From the NCBI GenBank assembly GCA_037147235.1, contig JBAWVO010000285.1, positions 1 to 8,355 on the forward strand: a stretch of 8,355 nucleotides of DNA, read 5' to 3'. The notes beneath the pieces are model-generated. The model ran no database searches and was not told the DNA's origin. It saw nothing but the letters and a program-made list of their open reading frames with translations. The position numbers were made by a program, and so were the translations under genes. Shown here one piece after another: positions 5,222 through 8,355 of the stretch. This DNA comes from JANXQG01 sp037147235 (lineage in GTDB: Bacteria > Planctomycetota > Planctomycetia > Pirellulales > Thermoguttaceae). Positions within the stretch are counted from its first letter, which is position 1. The number at the start of each line of letters is the position of its first letter.

Positions 5222-8200
5222 TCAGAAAGAGGACGTCCGTTTGATTTTTGGGCGAACGGGCCGCGGCACACCGAGAAAATCGGCAAGTTTGCCGCCGACT
5301 TGGAAGTACCTGAAGCTGATCTCCTTGTATTCATCACTAGGTGCCCGAATATTGGGATCGAGATTCAAGTAGGGGATCAGCAGATCCAGACCTTTTTTGG
5401 CGTCGTCTTTGCTTTTGGTCTTCTGTACCATCCGAAAGAAGCAGTCCGCTTCATTCAAGATGACCTCGTACTTGGGGTCGAGTTTCTTCGCGTCGTTGCC
5501 TTTGGGGTCGGTTTTTGCGCTCATGCGCACCAGCTTCTCCCGCAATGAGTCCCAAGCCATGATAGCTGCGCCATACTTGGACGGATCTTTGGCTGCCCAC
5601 TCCGTGAGAATTTTTGCTCGCGAGACCTGCGGGTCCAAGACGCGGGGATAGGTCTGAATCAATTGATCGATCAGATCCTTGGCTTTTTCAAATTCGCCGC
5701 GCTGGGCTTGGATGATCGCTCCCAGGGATTGCAGGGCCGCTTTGGCCTTCTCGATCTCCTTTTCAAAATTCTGATCATTATTCGCCTTGTCGATGATTTT
5801 CTCGATCAGCTCCGCGGCCGCAGTCTTGGCATCATCGGTGCCCAGATTATTGGAGGTTTTCACGATCCAGATCATCGAGGCGGGCGCGAGCTTGTCCCGC
5901 TTGGAGAGGTTGATCATGATCTTCTCTTGCAGATCGGTCAGCGATTTCAACTTGGACTCGCCCGCGCCTTGCGCGGTGAGATCGCCCGAGTCACTTTCGG
6001 TCATGGCATCCTTGCGTTTGTTCTCCAAACGCTTGGCGAAATTCAAGATCGCGAGGTTGACCTGTCCCTGATCCGGCCCTAGCTCCACGAGGTTGGTGCC
6101 GAGGGTGGTGATGTTTTCCACGTCGCTCAACTGCAGGTAGGCATGGCCGGCCCCGTTGAAGATTCGCAGCGTCGTATCGCTGAAGGGCTTGGTGGAGTCC
6201 TTGATGATTTCGGCAACCAAGGGTTTGTAAAGCGCGGCGGCCTGTTTGAAGTCGTTCCCTTCGCTGTAGATTTCGGCGAGCAATAATTGGGATTCACGGA
6301 GGGTCTCGGGAATGGCGGCATCGTTGGTGCGGGGGGTATCGAGGGCCTTGACCGCCTTCTCGGTGAAGTCCACGGCCTGCTTGCGGTCTTCGTCGCGTTT
6401 GGCAATCCGATCTTTGTCGATGGCAACCTTGTTGGCTTGGTCGGCTTCAATCTGCTTCTTGGCCGTTTTGTACTTGAACCAATGCGCGAAGCCCATCACC
6501 GTGATAGCCCTGGGGTACTCCTTCGAGTTGGGGTTGATCTCGCTCAGGGTCTTGTCGGCTTCGGCCACCTTGTCTTGGGCCAGGGCGAGTCGAAGTAGCA
6601 CGATCCGCGCGGCGTCGCCCTCTTCCTTGGCGGCCCAGTCCTTGATGCTGAGAATTCCCGTGGCGGTCTTGGATACCTTGGTGAGGATCTCGCCCTTCGC
6701 TTTTTTCTCCTCCTCGGTACTCTCCGCTGCGCCCAGGTACTGGTAGTACTGCACATTCAGCAGAAACACCGCGACCCCCGCGGCGGCCTTGGTTTTTAGA
6801 TATTCGCCCTTCAAGGCTTTTTGGGCCGTGGCAATGGCTTCCGGGGCTTTGTTTGACTGGTAAAGCTGCATGGCCCGGTTGTGGTAACAGCCGACGAGTG
6901 TATTCTGCACGGATGCCAGACGCTGTTTGTCGGTCTTATCGGTCTTGGCCGCAATGGCCTTTTCAAAATTTTCGATGGCCGCTGTCCATTTCCTTTTCTC
7001 GACCGCCGCGTCGCCATCAATTACGGCGTCTTCAAAACCCTGCTCCGCGGTGGCGTTGGGACTGAGTTGGCGACGGAGTTTGATGGCGTCCTGCTGGTAG
7101 GGACTGGGGATCTTGCCCATCTCGCCAAGCAACTTGATGGCCGCCTGCTTATCGGATTCCGTCTTGGCTTCCAGCAAATGCTTGGCATACTCCAAGGTCA
7201 ATGCCTGGTAGCCGTAGCATTTTTCGGAATTTGTCTTGTGCGTAGCCCGCCAGGTCTTGGCTTCCTCAAAGTAGTCTTTCTCGGAGAGTTGGTGCAGTGT
7301 TCGAAGGTAATACTGCTCGACGTCTGCGAAGAAGCCCTCCAATCCGGTTGGTTTTAGAGATTTTGGTTTCCCAGGCTGCTTGTTCTCGGACGGATCCTCG
7401 ACGGTGTCGTAAGAGGTCACTTCATCAAAAATGGCCTTGGCCTCGCTGGCCTGGCCCAGTTCCTGAAGGATCCTCGCATGCCAGAAGTGGGCACGGCATC
7501 CCAGGAAGGCTCGTCGTTGGTCCTGGGAAGCCTCACGAAATTCCTGGTAAATGGAGTCAAAGTCCTTGGTCGACTTCGTCAGCGCAGCGGTGCGTTGGGA
7601 ACCCTCCTCCTGGGTTTGTGCCAGGTAAAAATCGATCATGGCCACGGTCAATCGGTTTTCGCCCACCATGATTGCAGCGTCCGCTCGCTTGCGAGACGCT
7701 TTCGGCGGCAGCGCGGCGAACAGTTTGGCCGAGGATTTTTCAGCCTGCACGAACCGTTGCCGGATATCTTCAAAGAGATTGCGGGCCTTGGCCAGGGTGG
7801 CCGCCTTTTCTTTCTTGTCGGTCATGTAACCGGCGCGAAACACGAGGTATTGGCCCTCCTGGGCCTGCTCCTCCGACCTTTTGGCCGCTTCTTGGATCGC
7901 TTCCGGCCGATCGGGATTGGCTTTAACGAACCGTTCGAGGAGAGCATTGGACTCTTCCGTCAACTGTTTAGCCTGGGCATCGCTGTAGGCCTGCTTGGCG
8001 GCTTCCTTCTTGCTCCGGGACATCTCCAATTCCCAAAGGTCCAGGATTTCCTTCGGCGCGTTGGGATCGGCTTTGATCTGATCGAGGTAGTCGATCGCAA
8101 TGTCAGGAAAGCCTTCCTTTTGCAAGAGATGAAGGAATTCCAAGGGGTCATCCTTGGCCATGGCCGAACTGACCGCCAAGGTGGAGAAAATTGCCAGGAC

Positions 8201-8227
8201 GCTGAACAGGGTACAAGTGGTTCTCAT
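5222..8227 (-). CDS. Large exported helical-repeat (TPR-like) protein
   Basis: This encodes 1001 residues, almost entirely alpha-helical and rich in Lys, Ala, Glu and Gln. It starts with a signal peptide: Arg2, hydrophobic about 5-20, cleavage after Ala-Met-Ala24. No lipobox is present, so it is a soluble exported protein rather than a lipoprotein. TPR-like helix pairs recur. Examples are W414 in WTAAIENFEKAI followed by GCYHNRAMQLYQSNKAPEAI, a FKQAAALYKPLV stretch near 650, and RGEFEKAKDLIDQLIQTYP near 840, which is the Gly/Ala/Pro pattern of TPRs. Other helices are too diverged to count reliably. The C-terminus is short, basic and proline-containing (VPRPVRPKIKRTSSF). Such proteins usually act as protein-protein scaffolds, and no enzymatic motif is visible. 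ATG 8227 is the natural start because the signal peptide begins there. No Shine-Dalgarno site precedes it, only a pyrimidine-rich leader. The gene converges on the small exported gene with a 2-base gap. Confidence 0.88.
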   Translation of the reverse strand: MRTTCTLFSVLAIFSTLAVSSAMAKDDPLEFLHLLQKEGFPDIAIDYLDQIKADPNAPKEILDLWELEMSRSKKEAAKQAYSDAQAKQLTEESNALLERFVKANPDRPEAIQEAAKRSEEQAQEGQYLVFRAGYMTDKKEKAATLAKARNLFEDIRQRFVQAEKSSAKLFAALPPKASRKRADAAIMVGENRLTVAMIDFYLAQTQEEGSQRTAALTKSTKDFDSIYQEFREASQDQRRAFLGCRAHFWHARILQELGQASEAKAIFDEVTSYDTVEDPSENKQPGKPKSLKPTGLEGFFADVEQYYLRTLHQLSEKDYFEEAKTWRATHKTNSEKCYGYQALTLEYAKHLLEAKTESDKQAAIKLLGEMGKIPSPYQQDAIKLRRQLSPNATAEQGFEDAVIDGDAAVEKRKWTAAIENFEKAIAAKTDKTDKQRLASVQNTLVGCYHNRAMQLYQSNKAPEAIATAQKALKGEYLKTKAAAGVAVFLLNVQYYQYLGAAESTEEEKKAKGEILTKVSKTATGILSIKDWAAKEEGDAARIVLLRLALAQDKVAEADKTLSEINPNSKEYPRAITVMGFAHWFKYKTAKKQIEADQANKVAIDKDRIAKRDEDRKQAVDFTEKAVKALDTPRTNDAAIPETLRESQLLLAEIYSEGNDFKQAAALYKPLVAEIIKDSTKPFSDTTLRIFNGAGHAYLQLSDVENITTLGTNLVELGPDQGQVNLAILNFAKRLENKRKDAMTESDSGDLTAQGAGESKLKSLTDLQEKIMINLSKRDKLAPASMIWIVKTSNNLGTDDAKTAAAELIEKIIDKANNDQNFEKEIEKAKAALQSLGAIIQAQRGEFEKAKDLIDQLIQTYPRVLDPQVSRAKILTEWAAKDPSKYGAAIMAWDSLREKLVRMSAKTDPKGNDAKKLDPKYEVILNEADCFFRMVQKTKSKDDAKKGLDLLIPYLNLDPNIRAPSDEYKEISFRYFQVGGKLADFLGVPRPVRPKIKRTSSF

Positions 8228-8251
8228 GGCGATTGCGGTGAAAAAGAAGAA

Positions 8252-8316
8252 GTAGGGTGGGCTTTAGCCCGCCTCCTCGAAAACATACTACAAAGGCGGG
8301 CTAAAGCCCACCCTAT
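8252..8316. repeat. REP/BIME-like double hairpin, copy C
   Basis: Positions 8253-8273 and 8295-8315 are perfect 21-base inverted copies with a 21-base spacer. Each arm is itself a hairpin. The left is GTAG (8252-8255), GGTGGGC (8256-8262), loop TTTA, GCCCGCC (8267-8273), with one T-G pair. The right is GGCGGGC (8295-8301), loop TAAA, GCCCACC (8306-8312), then CTAT (8313-8316), one base off CTAC. The element ends 25 bases upstream of the start codon of the helical-repeat gene and would lie in its leader. The perfect arm match suggests recent arrival or selection on the structure. Confidence 0.75.
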
Positions 8317-8340
8317 CCCTGAAACGCTCTTACCAGTCAA
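8312..8340 (-). promoter_or_regulatory. Possible sigma-70 promoter for the helical-repeat gene
   Basis: On the minus strand, TTGACT (8340-8335) is a five-of-six match to the -35 consensus. After 17 bases comes GATAGG (8317-8312), a poor three-of-six -10. Initiation near 8305 would place most of copy C in the 5' leader. The -10 overlaps the outer end of the repeat, so the repeat may have altered the original promoter. Confidence 0.25.
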
Positions 8341-8355
8341 GGGGCGGTTTTTGGA

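Noticed and set aside
8262..8277. AGGAGG on the minus strand (8277-8272) as a ribosome site for the helical-repeat gene
   Set aside because: It is about 44 bases from ATG 8227, lies at the edge of a stable hairpin, and no in-frame start codon follows at a suitable distance.
2015..8316. CRISPR-like repeats among the palindromes
   Set aside because: There are no regularly spaced direct repeats, the elements are single copies in different spacers, and no cas gene is present.

Overview
The window is about 8.4 kb of moderately GC-rich DNA that looks like a chromosome segment from a planctomycete, perhaps of the Pirellulales type. This assignment is an inference. It rests on a run of large, loosely spaced genes for exported proteins, mostly weak or absent Shine-Dalgarno sites, intergenic inverted repeats of the 'GTAGGGTGGG...CCCACCCTAC' and 'accacgaaatacacgaaa' kinds that I associate with that phylum, and a lineage-type small secreted protein. 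No rRNA, tRNA, CRISPR array, phage gene or transposase is visible.

Layout. Positions 1-177 hold the tail of a degenerate inverted repeat and a possible promoter. Gene 1 (178-1956, +) encodes an exported DUF885-family putative metallopeptidase. Positions 1957-2162 are filled largely by a composite nested palindrome. Gene 2 (about 2163-4547, +) encodes a secreted multidomain protein: an alpha-helical, lyase-like toroid, then a beta-rich region, then a C-terminal carbohydrate-binding-like beta-sandwich. Positions 4548-4745 hold a 12-bp palindrome, a compact double hairpin and a strong ribosome binding site. Gene 3 (4746-5219, +) encodes a small exported protein of unknown function. Gene 4 (5222-8227, -) encodes a 1001-residue exported helical-repeat (TPR-like) protein. 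It converges on gene 3 with only two bases between the stop codons. Positions 8228-8355 contain a perfect double hairpin in the leader of gene 4.

All four genes encode proteins with N-terminal signal peptides, so the products probably work in the periplasm or equivalent compartment, or outside the cell. Peptide breakdown (gene 1) and polysaccharide binding or cleavage (gene 2) fit a polymer-degrading life style. Nothing in the sequence ties the four into one pathway.

The most unusual signal is in the spacers. Three of them carry elements with one shared design that spans unrelated sequences: GTAG, then a 7-bp-stem hairpin, a short spacer, a mirror-image 7-bp-stem hairpin, and CTAC (CTAT in one). 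This is the architecture of REP/BIME elements mobilised by RAYT (TnpA-REP) transposases. Two of the three lie directly before a start codon. The third is nested in a larger repeat that supplies the likely start codon of gene 2.
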